64,000 nt of DNA from an uncultured Pelagibacteraceae bacterium. GTDB taxonomy: Bacteria > Pseudomonadota > Alphaproteobacteria > Pelagibacterales > Pelagibacteraceae. The position numbers and the translations under genes are program-made. Shown in pieces: positions 34,582 to 43,325 of the stretch. Every line of letters begins with the position of its first letter. The first letter of the stretch is position 1. The stretch is from positions 1-64,000 of the forward strand of contig CACNYF010000001.1 of assembly GCA_902624535.1 (NCBI GenBank), given 5' to 3'. Below the pieces are notes generated by a model. It did no database searches, had not been told where the DNA came from, and worked only from the letters and a program-made list of their open reading frames with translations.

Positions 34582-35721
34582 ATGAAAAAATTTATTTTAG
34601 CGATTGTTATATATTTATTATGTTTTCAAAATTATGCCAATGCAAAAGTTAAATCAGAACATATAACTTTTCCAAAACATTTTTATACTGAACAGATAGG
34701 GGTTTGCTTTGCAGCAGGAAATGAAAGTTTTAAATCTAATTATACTAAAACTAGAATTGAAAGCCTAATTAATTTGGATTGGATGAGTGAATGGGCAAAA
34801 GGAAATTCAAGAAGTGTAAATCATGAAAATTTGACTGGTCCAATGACGTTATTTGCGGTTACCACACATACTGCAATTGGAAATAATGATAAAGAAGAAA
34901 TTAATTTAGCTAAAAATGTTCTAATACAAATGGCAAAGGCAAATATCCTGTATGACACAATAGGAAGAGAAGAATTAAAAGAAAAGCCTAGATGTTGGAA
35001 AGACGGAAATCCAGAAGCACCTTGTTGGTATCATGCCTATGAATTTGCAAGAGATGCTTTCACAAATTACATGATTATTGCTACTTATTTAAAAGATCAT
35101 TTAAGCAAAGAAGAACTAAAGACAGTAAATAAATATATAAAAAAAATGCATAAAAAATTTATAAAACCAGAGGAATTTGCGAATAAAAAAAAAGGTTTTT
35201 ATGCAATGGGAAACGGAGGTATTCCAAATTTAGTTTATGCGAGTTGGACAAATAATAAAAAATTAGCTGCGAAAGAAATAAATTTTAGATTCAATTATAT
35301 AGATAAAGTATTCTATGAAGATGGATATATTAATAATAACTCATTTAGAGGGTATAGAGGTTTATGGTATCACTCTTATGGATTAAATTCCGCATTAGGA
35401 TATATCTATTTAGCTGACTTATGGGGTGCAAAAATTCCAAAAAAGATTATCAAAAAAGTAACGAAAGCAGCAGAGGTCCTAAATTTAGGAATTACTGATT
35501 ACGAGAAATTTGCTTCTAGAAAGTATGAAGGAGATCAAACTAACAACCAATACAAAAAGAAAAATGCAAGAATGCATACTCATCAAGATGCATTGGCAAT
35601 TGATATTTTGATGGAGATGATTACTGGGGTAAAACTAGAAAATGACCCAACTTATTTATATAAAAGACCTGTTTCAGGCATTGATGATTTAATTGGATTT
35701 AATGCAAATTGCGTAAAATAA
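34582..35721 (+). CDS. Secreted alginate-lyase-like (alpha/alpha toroid) protein
   Basis: This is a 379-residue periplasmic or secreted protein. Residues 1-21 are a signal peptide (KKFILAIVIYLLCFQNYANA). The mature part is rich in aromatic helices: WYHAYEFARDAFTNYMII, YAMGNGGIPNLVYASW and FRGYRGLWYHSYGLNSALGY, in a repeated helical pattern that recalls the alpha/alpha-toroid polysaccharide-lyase fold (alginate-lyase-like). I cannot identify catalytic residues with certainty, so enzymatic activity is inference. It sits two bases after hisH inside the his operon and its stop shares one base with the next gene. Confidence 0.5.
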   Translation: MKKFILAIVIYLLCFQNYANAKVKSEHITFPKHFYTEQIGVCFAAGNESFKSNYTKTRIESLINLDWMSEWAKGNSRSVNHENLTGPMTLFAVTTHTAIGNNDKEEINLAKNVLIQMAKANILYDTIGREELKEKPRCWKDGNPEAPCWYHAYEFARDAFTNYMIIATYLKDHLSKEELKTVNKYIKKMHKKFIKPEEFANKKKGFYAMGNGGIPNLVYASWTNNKKLAAKEINFRFNYIDKVFYEDGYINNNSFRGYRGLWYHSYGLNSALGYIYLADLWGAKIPKKIIKKVTKAAEVLNLGITDYEKFASRKYEGDQTNNQYKKKNARMHTHQDALAIDILMEMITGVKLENDPTYLYKRPVSGIDDLIGFNANCVK

Positions 35722-36644
35722 TGAAATTTTTTTTTCCATCTTTGTTAATTTTGTTTATCAATTTTTTTTCAACTTTTTCCTTTTCTAAAGAATTAGATGT
35801 TGGAGTACATAAAGTCATCTTTCCTAATAAATTAAATATAATTAACTGGAATGAAACAATTTATTCTTCAGCTTTCTGTAAGGAGTTTTCAAATTGCTTT
35901 GGATTTGTAGATGATAAAGCTTTAGATATAATTGAACAACTAAACACTGGAAAAAATTATGAAGATATAAAATTGATACAGCCCATCATAAAAAAATATA
36001 ATAAAATGCTAAATTCTTTCTCTGAAAGTAACTTTAAAAGTTTAATGAAAACCACTAAATCAATATTAAAAAAAAATAAATCTGGAACAATTTATACTTA
36101 CATGAGGTCTGAAGAGAAAATAACGGAAAGTGATTTCTTTAATGACTATGAGATAGAAATTGATGAAATACGAAAAATGAATAAAAGTGGACTTAAAAGT
36201 TACTCAAAAAAATTGAAAAAAGAAATAACATCAGGAAAAGGTTATTACATGTTTATGGACGGATTGTTTGTAAACTTTGATAAATTTCTCATATCAAAAA
36301 ATTCTAATAACATACCTTATTTAATCTTTAATGGAGAAATTACTTATCTGCTAGGATCCTCTAAAACAAAATTAGGTAGAATGGTTTATTATGTTTCAGA
36401 GATTAATAATAATTTATTTATTTTAGATGGATTTTGTATTGTTAATTGTAAAAGTTTTTTTTCAGACTTTGATAATATTATTAACAAGTCATTTAATAAT
36501 TCTATCCAGAAAACAAGTATAATTAATAGTAATGATGAAAATTCTAATATTGTTGAACAGTTTGAGCAGCTAAATAGTTTATATAAATCAGGTGTCCTAA
36601 CTAAAGAAGAGTTTGAAAAAGCTAAGAAAAAAATTCTAAATTAA
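35721..36644 (+). CDS. Secreted protein with C-terminal SHOCT domain
   Basis: This 307-residue protein of unknown function has a signal peptide (FFFPSLLILFINFFSTFSFS) and a middle region without a recognised fold. The C-terminal about 28 residues, VEQFEQLNSLYKSGVLTKEEFEKAKKKIL, form a SHOCT motif (a short helical pair common at C-termini; shown here across 29 residues as EQFEQLNSLYKSG then LTKEEFEKAKKK). Two Cys pairs (FCKEFSNCFG and FCIVNCK) could form disulfides. I prefer ATG 35721, which overlaps the previous stop by one base (TAATG), over the upstream TTG 35709. It lies inside the his operon. Confidence 0.6.
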   Translation: MKFFFPSLLILFINFFSTFSFSKELDVGVHKVIFPNKLNIINWNETIYSSAFCKEFSNCFGFVDDKALDIIEQLNTGKNYEDIKLIQPIIKKYNKMLNSFSESNFKSLMKTTKSILKKNKSGTIYTYMRSEEKITESDFFNDYEIEIDEIRKMNKSGLKSYSKKLKKEITSGKGYYMFMDGLFVNFDKFLISKNSNNIPYLIFNGEITYLLGSSKTKLGRMVYYVSEINNNLFILDGFCIVNCKSFFSDFDNIINKSFNNSIQKTSIINSNDENSNIVEQFEQLNSLYKSGVLTKEEFEKAKKKILN

Positions 36645-36645
36645 A

Positions 36646-36765
36646 ATGAAAAAATTGTTAATTATTTTATTTTGTATATTGGCTTCTTGTCAAAGCCCTT
36701 ACGAAATTAAAAGAAATAGTTCAGATAATTTAAAAAATATGAATGTAACAACCGACGGAAAATAA
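36646..36765 (+). CDS. Small predicted lipoprotein, 39 residues
   Basis: A micro-ORF was read by hand between the SHOCT gene and hisA. It begins MKKLLIILFCILASC, a lipoprotein signal peptide with lipobox LASC (Cys15), followed by QSPYEIKRN and ends MNVTTDGK. Its start is 1 bp after the upstream stop and its own stop is 7 bp before the hisA GTG. Tight packing in frame with an ideal signal peptide makes chance unlikely. Function is unknown; it could be a small outer-membrane lipoprotein. Confidence 0.68.
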   Translation: MKKLLIILFCILASCQSPYEIKRNSSDNLKNMNVTTDGK

Positions 36766-36772
36766 AATCAAA

Positions 36773-37489
36773 GTGAAAATATTTCCAGCAATAGATATCA
36801 AAGATAAAAAGTGTGTTAGATTAGTCAAAGGAGACTTTGAAAATAAAACTGAGTATGAAATATCTCCTGTGGAGCAAGCTGGTAATTACAAAGATAATGG
36901 TTTTAAAAATTTACATATCGTTGATTTAGATGGCGCATTAACTGGAGATCCAATCAATATTGATATTATTAATGATATAATTAGAAAATTTGACCTTGAA
37001 ATAGAAATAGGAGGTGGAGTTAGAAATTTTGAGACTATTCAAAAATATATTGATGCTGGTGTTGAAAAAGTAATCTTAGGAAGTGCTGCTATAAGAGATA
37101 GAAGATTTTTAGAAGAAGCTTGTAAAAAATTCCAAAATCAAATTGCTTTAGGTTTGGACGCCAAAGATGGATACCTTGCAATCTCAGGATGGACAGAAGA
37201 ATCTGATAAATTAACGACTGAATATTTAAAAAAAGTAAATAACTATGGGGTTGGCAGAATCATTTACACTGATATTAATAGAGACGGAACAAAGCAAAGT
37301 CCAAATTTTGAAGAAACACAAAAGGTGGCAGATCTTTCAAATTGTCCAGTAGTTATATCTGGAGGTGTTTCATCAATTAATGATATTAAAAAAGCTAAAA
37401 ATTTAACTAATATCGAAGGTGTTATAGTCGGGAAAGCTATATACGATGGAGATATAAAGTTAGACGAATTGGCAAAGGAAATAATTTAA
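36773..37489 (+). CDS. hisA: ProFAR isomerase HisA
   Basis: HisA isomerises ProFAR to PRFAR, an Amadori rearrangement in histidine synthesis. The 238-residue TIM barrel begins IFPAIDIKDKKCVRLVKGDF with the catalytic Asp, has IEIGGGVRNFETI (first phosphate loop), LGLDAKDGYLAISGW, YTDINRDGT (catalytic Asp) and VVISGGVSS (second phosphate loop). The start is GTG 36773. It is followed directly by a 29-residue membrane micro-ORF and then hisF. Confidence 0.96.
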   Translation: MKIFPAIDIKDKKCVRLVKGDFENKTEYEISPVEQAGNYKDNGFKNLHIVDLDGALTGDPINIDIINDIIRKFDLEIEIGGGVRNFETIQKYIDAGVEKVILGSAAIRDRRFLEEACKKFQNQIALGLDAKDGYLAISGWTEESDKLTTEYLKKVNNYGVGRIIYTDINRDGTKQSPNFEETQKVADLSNCPVVISGGVSSINDIKKAKNLTNIEGVIVGKAIYDGDIKLDELAKEII

Positions 37490-37579
37490 ATGAAATCGTT
37501 TGATTATTTTAGTCTCTATCTTGTTGTAATAGTTTTGTGTTTAGTGAGTGTAAATTGCCTTTATAGGATGTATTTTTAA
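37490..37579 (+). CDS. Predicted single-pass membrane micropeptide, 29 residues
   Basis: A micro-ORF (hand-read) fills the hisA-hisF gap exactly: ATG 37490 directly follows the hisA TAA and its TAA ends 2 bp before the hisF ATG. The peptide begins MKSFDYF, has one hydrophobic span [18 protein letters not shown] with two Cys, and ends RMYF. Composition is that of a small inner-membrane peptide. Whether it is translated is unproven. Confidence 0.5.
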   Translation: MKSFDYFSLYLVVIVLCLVSVNCLYRMYF

Positions 37580-37581
37580 TA

Positions 37582-38334
37582 ATGCTTAAAAATAGAATTA
37601 TTCCTTGTTTAGATGTTAAAAAAGGTCGTGTTGTGAAAGGTATTAACTTTGTTGACCTTAAAGATGCAGGAGATCCTGTTGAACAAGCAAAAATTTATAG
37701 CGACGGCGGTGCAGATGAAATTTGCTTTTTAGATATTACCGCTTCAAATGAAAATAGAGATACAATTTATGAAGTGGTAGAGAAAACTTCTAAGAAATGT
37801 TTTGTACCTTTAACGGTTGGAGGTGGTGTTAGAAGTATAGATGACATTAATAAATTACTTCATTGTGGGGCTGATAAAGTATCTATAAATACAGCTGCTG
37901 TTCAAAATTCAAAAGTTGTTGAGGATAGTTCAAGAAAATTTGGATCGCAGTGTATTGTTGTTGCAATTGACGCTAAAAGGGGCAAAAATGGATGGGAAAT
38001 ATTCACACATGGTGGTAGAAAATCAACAGGTATAAATGCAATAGACTTTGCGGTAAAGATGGAAAAATGTGGTGCAGGGGAGCTCCTAGTGACTTCTATG
38101 GACAAAGATGGCACACAGACTGGATACGATATAGATCTTATGAAAGAAATATCATCAATAGTTAATATTCCCGTTATTGCATCTGGTGGAGTAGGTAGTT
38201 TAGATCATTTGGTAAATGGAATAAAAGCTGGTGCAAGCGCTGTTTTAGCTGCATCTATTTTTCATTATGGTAAATATTCAATTAAGCAGGCAAAAGAGTA
38301 TTTGGATTCAAAATCAATTCCAATGAGAATCTAA
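37582..38334 (+). CDS. hisF: Imidazole glycerol phosphate synthase, cyclase subunit
   Basis: HisF uses ammonia from HisH to convert PRFAR to imidazole glycerol phosphate and AICAR, so it also feeds purine synthesis (purH lies at 49695). The 250-residue barrel begins [19 protein letters not shown] with catalytic Asp, and contains [46 protein letters not shown] with the second catalytic Asp, and VIASGGVGS. All key residues are present. It follows the micropeptide by 2 bp and abuts the glycosyltransferase. Confidence 0.97.
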   Translation: MLKNRIIPCLDVKKGRVVKGINFVDLKDAGDPVEQAKIYSDGGADEICFLDITASNENRDTIYEVVEKTSKKCFVPLTVGGGVRSIDDINKLLHCGADKVSINTAAVQNSKVVEDSSRKFGSQCIVVAIDAKRGKNGWEIFTHGGRKSTGINAIDFAVKMEKCGAGELLVTSMDKDGTQTGYDIDLMKEISSIVNIPVIASGGVGSLDHLVNGIKAGASAVLAASIFHYGKYSIKQAKEYLDSKSIPMRI

Positions 38335-39087
38335 ATGAAAGAAATTAAACTTTATATTGGTATACCTTGCTATAATAACAGCATCTCGGTTCCAACTTTT
38401 CATAGTTTGCATAAACTTAGTAAATTTTTTTATAAAGAAAAAATTGAATTTAATATTTTCACACTAGGTCAAGAGTCATTAATTCCAAGAGGTAGAAATT
38501 TCTTAGCGTCTAAAATGTATGATGATGAAGAAAATTATACACATTTACTTTTTGTAGATGCTGATATCGGTTTTGAAGTCCAAAACTTAATTAGATTAAT
38601 TAAGCAAGATAAAGAAATTACGTGTGGAGTTTACCCGAAAAAGAATATTTATTGGAAAAGATTACTAGATAGATTAAAGGATGGAAAAAATATTGATGAA
38701 AAATTTTTAAATGAAAATTCCACAAATTTTGCTTTAGATTTTGAGGATCCAACTAATATCAAAATTAAAAATGGTTTTACGAAATTAAAACATGGTGCAA
38801 CTGGATTTATGCTAATTAAAAGAGAAGTTTTCAAAGTTATGAGAGAAAAATATCCTGAACTGAAATACGAAGCTGATGACGGATATGGAACAATATATGA
38901 TTTTTTTAAAACGGGTATTATTGAAGATAAGCAAACAAAAAGATATGCCTCAGAAGATTATTATTTTTGTCACTTATGGAGAAATATTGGCGGTGAAGTT
39001 TGGGGTGATCTTGAGTCAGCATTAACACATATGGGTAGTCATGAATATCACGGTAAAGCTTTGTCACTTTTAAAGAAGAAAGAGTAA
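38335..39087 (+). CDS. GT-A-type glycosyltransferase-like protein
   Basis: This is a 250-residue protein with a GT-A glycosyltransferase appearance. It has an N-terminal nucleotide-sugar strand YIGIPCYNNSISVPTFHSL, the arrangement SLIPRGRNFLASKM, a metal-binding DxD in HLLFVDADIGFE (about 76-87), TCGVYPKKNI, GATGFMLIKREVF, and a late DYYFCHLWRNIGGEVWGD. No signal peptide or membrane segment is visible. Donor and acceptor are unknown. It abuts hisF with no gap and precedes hisE by 2 bp, so it is co-transcribed with histidine genes. Confidence 0.75.
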   Translation: MKEIKLYIGIPCYNNSISVPTFHSLHKLSKFFYKEKIEFNIFTLGQESLIPRGRNFLASKMYDDEENYTHLLFVDADIGFEVQNLIRLIKQDKEITCGVYPKKNIYWKRLLDRLKDGKNIDEKFLNENSTNFALDFEDPTNIKIKNGFTKLKHGATGFMLIKREVFKVMREKYPELKYEADDGYGTIYDFFKTGIIEDKQTKRYASEDYYFCHLWRNIGGEVWGDLESALTHMGSHEYHGKALSLLKKKE

Positions 39088-39089
39088 AT

Positions 39090-39362
39090 ATGCTTAATAT
39101 TTTAGAAGATTTAATTAAACTTGCACGAGAGAGGAAAAGAAATCCGGTTGAAGGCTCATATACTAATAAACTTTTAGAGGATAAATCTTTAGCAAAGAAA
39201 AAGGTTTTAGAAGAGATAAATGAACTTATAGAAGCTGTAGAGCAAGACTCTAATAAAATCCATGAAGCAGCAGATGTTTTATACCACTTAATCATGTACC
39301 TTGAAAAAAGTGGAATAAAAATAGAAGAAGTCATGGAAGAATTAAAACAAAGAAAGAAGTAA
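39090..39362 (+). CDS. hisE: Phosphoribosyl-ATP pyrophosphohydrolase
   Basis: HisE hydrolyses phosphoribosyl-ATP to phosphoribosyl-AMP in the second step of histidine synthesis. The 90-residue all-alpha protein has the MazG-like metal-binding series: GSYTNKLLEDKSLAKKKVLEE, INELIEAVEQD and the helix HEAADVLYHLIMYLEKSG with EAAD as in other HisE proteins. It lies two bases after the glycosyltransferase gene. hisI, hisG, hisD and hisC are not in this window. Confidence 0.94.
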   Translation: MLNILEDLIKLARERKRNPVEGSYTNKLLEDKSLAKKKVLEEINELIEAVEQDSNKIHEAADVLYHLIMYLEKSGIKIEEVMEELKQRKK

Positions 39363-39372
39363 TTTGAGTAAA

Positions 39373-39936
39373 ATGAAAAAATTATTAATATTTTTAACAT
39401 ATATTTTATTTGTCTGTAATAATGGATTGGCAAAAACAATTGATCAAAGATTAGAAAGTATAGAAAAACGACTAGAGAATATTGAAAATAGTTTAAAATT
39501 TTTAGATTTAATAAATAATTTATCAGAAGAAACGAGTAATTCTTCAACTAAAGCTAAGACCTTAAAGTCAAAAGATAATAATAAGAGTAAAGTTAAATTT
39601 GAGTTATTAAAGATTGGGTGTGAAAAAGAGGATTTTTCAACAAAACTTAAAATTTACTACACTTTAAAAAATGATTATCAAAAAACAATAAAATTGATTG
39701 ACGCAAATTTTATTATAAATAATTTATTTGATGAGAAATTGTATGGAGCAAAAATTCTTAGAAGTGCTTATGTAGACTCAAAAAAAGAAAAAAAATTTTC
39801 CGCTCAAATTGATAAAACTTTTGATATAGATAACAGTTGTTCAAAGTTAGAACAGTCAAGTTTGGAAGATTACAAAATAATTTTTAGAGTTGATAAAATT
39901 GCTTTTGAAGATAATTCAATATTAAATTTTAAATAA
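39373..39936 (+). CDS. Secreted coiled-coil protein of unknown function
   Basis: This protein of about 187 residues has a signal peptide (KKLLIFLTYILFVCNNGLAK). A heptad-like coiled coil follows (TIDQRLESIEKRLENIENSL, about 24-43), then a Ser/Lys linker and a C-terminal domain of predicted beta strands containing two Cys. No family is recognised; the late domain with LKIYYTLKNDYQKTI could be an immunoglobulin-like fold, which is speculative. ATG 39373 is preferred over TTG 39364 because it opens the signal peptide directly. It is the last gene of the his series, abutting the convergent dctM. Confidence 0.6.
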   Translation: MKKLLIFLTYILFVCNNGLAKTIDQRLESIEKRLENIENSLKFLDLINNLSEETSNSSTKAKTLKSKDNNKSKVKFELLKIGCEKEDFSTKLKIYYTLKNDYQKTIKLIDANFIINNLFDEKLYGAKILRSAYVDSKKEKKFSAQIDKTFDIDNSCSKLEQSSLEDYKIIFRVDKIAFEDNSILNFK

Positions 39937-41202
39937 TTATAATTTATTTGGCAACCAGGTTGAGAATATTGGAAAGAGTATCATTAGTATTCCATAAATT
40001 ATTCCAACGATTGTAAATAGAGGAACTTCTTTAAAAGCTTTGGCTGGATTTTCTTTGATCACACCTGCAGCTGTATAAATACCAACGCATACGGGGGGTG
40101 TGATCATTCCTATTCCCGCAAAGGCAACGAACACCACATAAAGATGAAGTAAGCTTTGGTTAAATGATAATGTGATTGCTGCAAAAATTGGAACAGTTAA
40201 ATAAAATACAGGTACAATTTCAATAAACGTTCCAAGAATTAAACAAATTGCTCCAAGCATTATCCAAAATAAATTTACGCTCACACCTTTATCTGTGAAG
40301 AAGGTAATAATTTTTTGAGGAGCCTGAGTGTAAGTTAAAACAACACTTAAGAATGTAGCAGTTGCTATAATTGCAAAAATAACTGCTGTTATGATTGCTG
40401 TTTCTCTTAAACAGCTCATCAAAGATGAAAATGTAAGTTCACGGTAAATTAAAAATCCTATAAGAACTGCATAGACACCCGCAACTGCCGCAGATTCAGA
40501 TGGAGTTAGTATTCCAGCATAAATTCCACCTAAAATTATAACTGGAGTGATCAAAGCCGGAAGTGCGGCTATGAAAGAACTTACTCTTTCTTTAAAAGAT
40601 GCCTTCTCATCTGTTCTAATATGCCTGCATTTAAACAAAACTAGAAGGACCATCAAAACAAGTAGAACTAAGCCTGGAATAACACCTGCAGCAAATGTTT
40701 TAGAGACTGGAACATTAGTTAGAGCACTAAATAGTATGGCTGCATTAGATGGAGGTATCAATGCCTCTAAAAGAGCAGCAGAAGCAGCTAGAACAACAAC
40801 AAAAGGAGTTGGATAACCTTGTTCAATCATCTTTGGCATCATGATTGTTCCAACTGCAGTAATTGCAGCTAAGATAGAACCACAAAAAGCTGCAAAGAAA
40901 CCCATCGCAATAACCATAGCAACACCCAATCCGCCTGGCCAATGTCCAACTAGTGTTGTTGTGAACTTAACTAATCTCGATGCAGCACCTCCTTTTAACA
41001 TTGCCATTCCGGTGAATATGAATAATGGAACAGCGATTAGAACGTGTTTTGTTAATGCACCAAATGAAACTTGAATTAAAACTGACCAAGGTAAATTTAA
41101 TCCTGCAATAGCCGCTAAAGAACTTCCTAGGCCGAAAACTAAAAAAATTGGAACTGAAATGACTAATGTTACAAGAGAAATAATAAAAGCTAATCCAAAC
41201 AT
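39937..41202 (-). CDS. TRAP transporter large permease (DctM family)
   Basis: This is the inner-membrane large subunit of a tripartite ATP-independent periplasmic transporter, driven by the Na+ or H+ gradient. The 421 residues show about 11-12 membrane segments, including the family motif LFIFTGMAMLKGG (near 60), GFFAAFCGSILAAITAVGTIMMP, and LIPPSNAAILFSAL. Substrate specificity lies with the binding protein. Gene order on the minus strand is dctP-dctQ-dctM, with the large and small permease genes abutting. Confidence 0.95.
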   Translation of the reverse strand: MFGLAFIISLVTLVISVPIFLVFGLGSSLAAIAGLNLPWSVLIQVSFGALTKHVLIAVPLFIFTGMAMLKGGAASRLVKFTTTLVGHWPGGLGVAMVIAMGFFAAFCGSILAAITAVGTIMMPKMIEQGYPTPFVVVLAASAALLEALIPPSNAAILFSALTNVPVSKTFAAGVIPGLVLLVLMVLLVLFKCRHIRTDEKASFKERVSSFIAALPALITPVIILGGIYAGILTPSESAAVAGVYAVLIGFLIYRELTFSSLMSCLRETAIITAVIFAIIATATFLSVVLTYTQAPQKIITFFTDKGVSVNLFWIMLGAICLILGTFIEIVPVFYLTVPIFAAITLSFNQSLLHLYVVFVAFAGIGMITPPVCVGIYTAAGVIKENPAKAFKEVPLFTIVGIIYGILMILFPIFSTWLPNKL

Positions 41203-41697
41203 TTATTCTTTCCCTGAAAGTTTTTTAAAATTATCTAAAATAAGCTCTAATGAAGTTAATGCTAAAATTAAAAAACCAACTGGAAATGCTAAGAACATCC
41301 ACCAGATAGGAATATTAATTTCTAATTCCATCATTTGTCCTAAATTGTAATACATTGTTGTTGCATCAACTCCTGCTTTAAAGAATACACATGCAGAAAT
41401 TAAAGCTATTAAATTTACAATTGTTCCAATAATATTTTTTGATTTTTCAGATAAATAGTGACTTAAAAAGTCAACTTTAATATGTTGCCCTTGTTTTAAT
41501 AAAGGACCAAGTAATGGAAAAACCAGCCAACTCACCATTACGGGTGGTAATTCAATAAACCACGCAAATCCTGTACCTGTGATAAATCTTGTTGTGGCGC
41601 TTAAAGCTAAAGCTGCCACCATTAAAAAGACAATGAACATTGCGAGCGAAATTGCAGCTTTTGCTAGCAAATTATTAATAGCTCGCAATGCCCTCAT
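41203..41697 (-). CDS. TRAP transporter small permease (DctQ family)
   Basis: This is the four-helix small membrane subunit of the TRAP system, 164 residues. Hydrophobic spans lie at about 15-38, 48-68, 90-110 and 135-155, with the typical WFIELPPVMVSWLVFPLLGPLL region and GQHIKVDFL motif. DctQ bridges the binding protein and the large permease. The stop codon of dctQ directly meets the dctM start; dctP lies 28 bp upstream. Confidence 0.92.
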   Translation of the reverse strand: MRALRAINNLLAKAAISLAMFIVFLMVAALALSATTRFITGTGFAWFIELPPVMVSWLVFPLLGPLLKQGQHIKVDFLSHYLSEKSKNIIGTIVNLIALISACVFFKAGVDATTMYYNLGQMMELEINIPIWWMFLAFPVGFLILALTSLELILDNFKKLSGKE

Positions 41698-41725
41698 AAT
41701 CTTTTTAGAAAAAGTTTAACTTCTT

Positions 41726-42742
41726 CTAATTGCTCTTGGCATATGCTTGTGCTGCCTCTAGGGCGTCAGCATCAATCATTTTAGCCATTGCTGGCATTAC
41801 TTCATCTTTCATAAGCTTATCAAACTTAGCTTTTTCAGCTCCTGAAAGTGTAGTAACAACCCCACCTCTTTCTTGGAATTTTTTAAGAGTACTTTCTCCA
41901 GTATCCATAATTAAGTCAGTTGATCTTTTTCCAATTTCTTTTCCAACATCCATTATGATTTTTTGTAAGTCTGGAGATAGACTATTAAACCAAGTTGAGT
42001 TTGCCATAATATATGCATCAGCATAATATTGATAAGGCTTTTGAGCGTATTTTAAAAACTCCCACCAGCTATATGCTTCTATGCTTCCCGGAGGACTGTT
42101 AATCGTATCAATCATTCCAGTTTGTAATGAAGTATAAACTTCACCTGTAGGCAACGATACTCTGTTTGCTCCTAAAGCATCCCACATTGGCTCTTCACTT
42201 TTTAAAAGTCTTCTAGCCTTAAGACCTTTCATAGCATCTATACCTGTTAATTCTTTTGCGCTTGAAAAAGTCATTACAGGTCCAACTGGGTTATACATTA
42301 CTAATGTTGAATTAGTTTTTTTTGTTAATTCACCCCAAATTTCTTTTCCTTTAGGTGAATTTTGAAAAAAACCTCTTTGTTGTTCCCACGAATTAAATAA
42401 TCCTGGGAATGAAGCAACATTAAAGTTTTTGTTTATTGGTGGAAAACTTACCACTCCAACAATTCCTCCAAGTTCAACTGCACCAGAAGTTACCGCTCCC
42501 ATTACTTCTCTAATTCCAAATAATTGTTTAGATGGATAAACTTCGATTTTTAATTTTCCTTTTGCTCTTTTATTTACTTCATCTGCAAAAATTTGAGCAT
42601 GTTTTGCACTGTGGTGCTTCGGACTCCAGTGAACAGATAATCGTCCCACTATTTCTGAAAAAGCAGCTGTTGAAGTAAGAACAAATGAAAAAATAAACGT
42701 TAAGCTAATAATAGCTTTATAAATTGATTTAAATTTATTCAT
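41726..42742 (-). CDS. TRAP transporter periplasmic binding protein (DctP family)
   Basis: This is the extracytoplasmic solute receptor of the TRAP system, 338 residues. It has a signal peptide (residues 1-30, ending TAAFS) and the DctP pattern: HSAKHAQIFADEVNKRAKGK, IEVYPSKQLFG, SGAVELGG, the signature GLKARRLLKSEEPMWDALGA with the carboxylate-binding Arg, and PTGEVYTSLQTGMIDTINSP. The ligand is probably an organic acid because of the conserved Arg, but which one cannot be read. A GAGAGGA site precedes the start. Confidence 0.94.
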   Translation of the reverse strand: MNKFKSIYKAIISLTFIFSFVLTSTAAFSEIVGRLSVHWSPKHHSAKHAQIFADEVNKRAKGKLKIEVYPSKQLFGIREVMGAVTSGAVELGGIVGVVSFPPINKNFNVASFPGLFNSWEQQRGFFQNSPKGKEIWGELTKKTNSTLVMYNPVGPVMTFSSAKELTGIDAMKGLKARRLLKSEEPMWDALGANRVSLPTGEVYTSLQTGMIDTINSPPGSIEAYSWWEFLKYAQKPYQYYADAYIMANSTWFNSLSPDLQKIIMDVGKEIGKRSTDLIMDTGESTLKKFQERGGVVTTLSGAEKAKFDKLMKDEVMPAMAKMIDADALEAAQAYAKSN

Positions 42743-42832
42743 TTTTCCTCTCTTTTTTAAAAATTGATCTTATTAGTTGCATATATTTTAACAATGCAAA
42801 ATTTTAATAAATTTAATAGAATATTTTTCTAA

Positions 42833-43324
42833 ATGAAGCGCAATGGTTTCACATTAATTGAATTACTTGTTGTAGTGGCAATAATAGGTATATTAGCTGC
42901 AGTTGGAGTTGTTGCCTATAGTGGATATACTAGTGGAGCAAAGAAATCAGCGGCTAATTCAAATCATCAAGCAGTAGTCAAATATATAACTACAGAAGTA
43001 TTAAAGTGTTCAATAGGTGAGAGTACAGCTATGGATGGAGAATTGGATTGCACAAAAAGTGGCACATCTAACTGGAAAAATGATGTAGCACAAACAACCG
43101 TAAAAGTTTTAAATAGAAATTTTAAGAATCCTTATGACACCTCCAAATCACCAGTTTCGCATGGTGGAAATATAACTAACGATACAGATGTTGGATATAA
43201 TAGGCTGAGATCTCCTGGAACAACAATTAAAGTTTGGACTTGTGTTAAAACTCCTTGCTCTGGAACTGAATGTAGTATTCCAAACCACGTTTGTAGTGGT
43301 GATATTGATATAAGTGGTCTTTAA
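42833..43324 (+). CDS. Type IV pilin-like protein (copy 1)
   Basis: This prepilin of 163 residues has a short leader MKRNG followed by FTLIELLVVVAIIGILAA, the N-methylated Phe, Glu5 and hydrophobic helix required for assembly of type IV pili or pseudopili. The C-terminal domain is variable and has several Cys (KCSIGES, LDCTK, VKTPCSG, ECS), probably giving disulfides. It is followed by a second pilin gene whose proposed GTG 43326 start lies just after this stop. The first 34 residues from NG are identical in both. Confidence 0.92.
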   Translation: MKRNGFTLIELLVVVAIIGILAAVGVVAYSGYTSGAKKSAANSNHQAVVKYITTEVLKCSIGESTAMDGELDCTKSGTSNWKNDVAQTTVKVLNRNFKNPYDTSKSPVSHGGNITNDTDVGYNRLRSPGTTIKVWTCVKTPCSGTECSIPNHVCSGDIDISGL

Positions 43325-43325
43325 A

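Noticed and set aside
38918-39547. 209-codon open frame antisense to the glycosyltransferase, hisE and coiled-coil genes
   Set aside because: It runs opposite three well-supported genes, is rich in Phe/Leu/Ser as expected for the complement of Lys-rich coding DNA, and shows no family motif.
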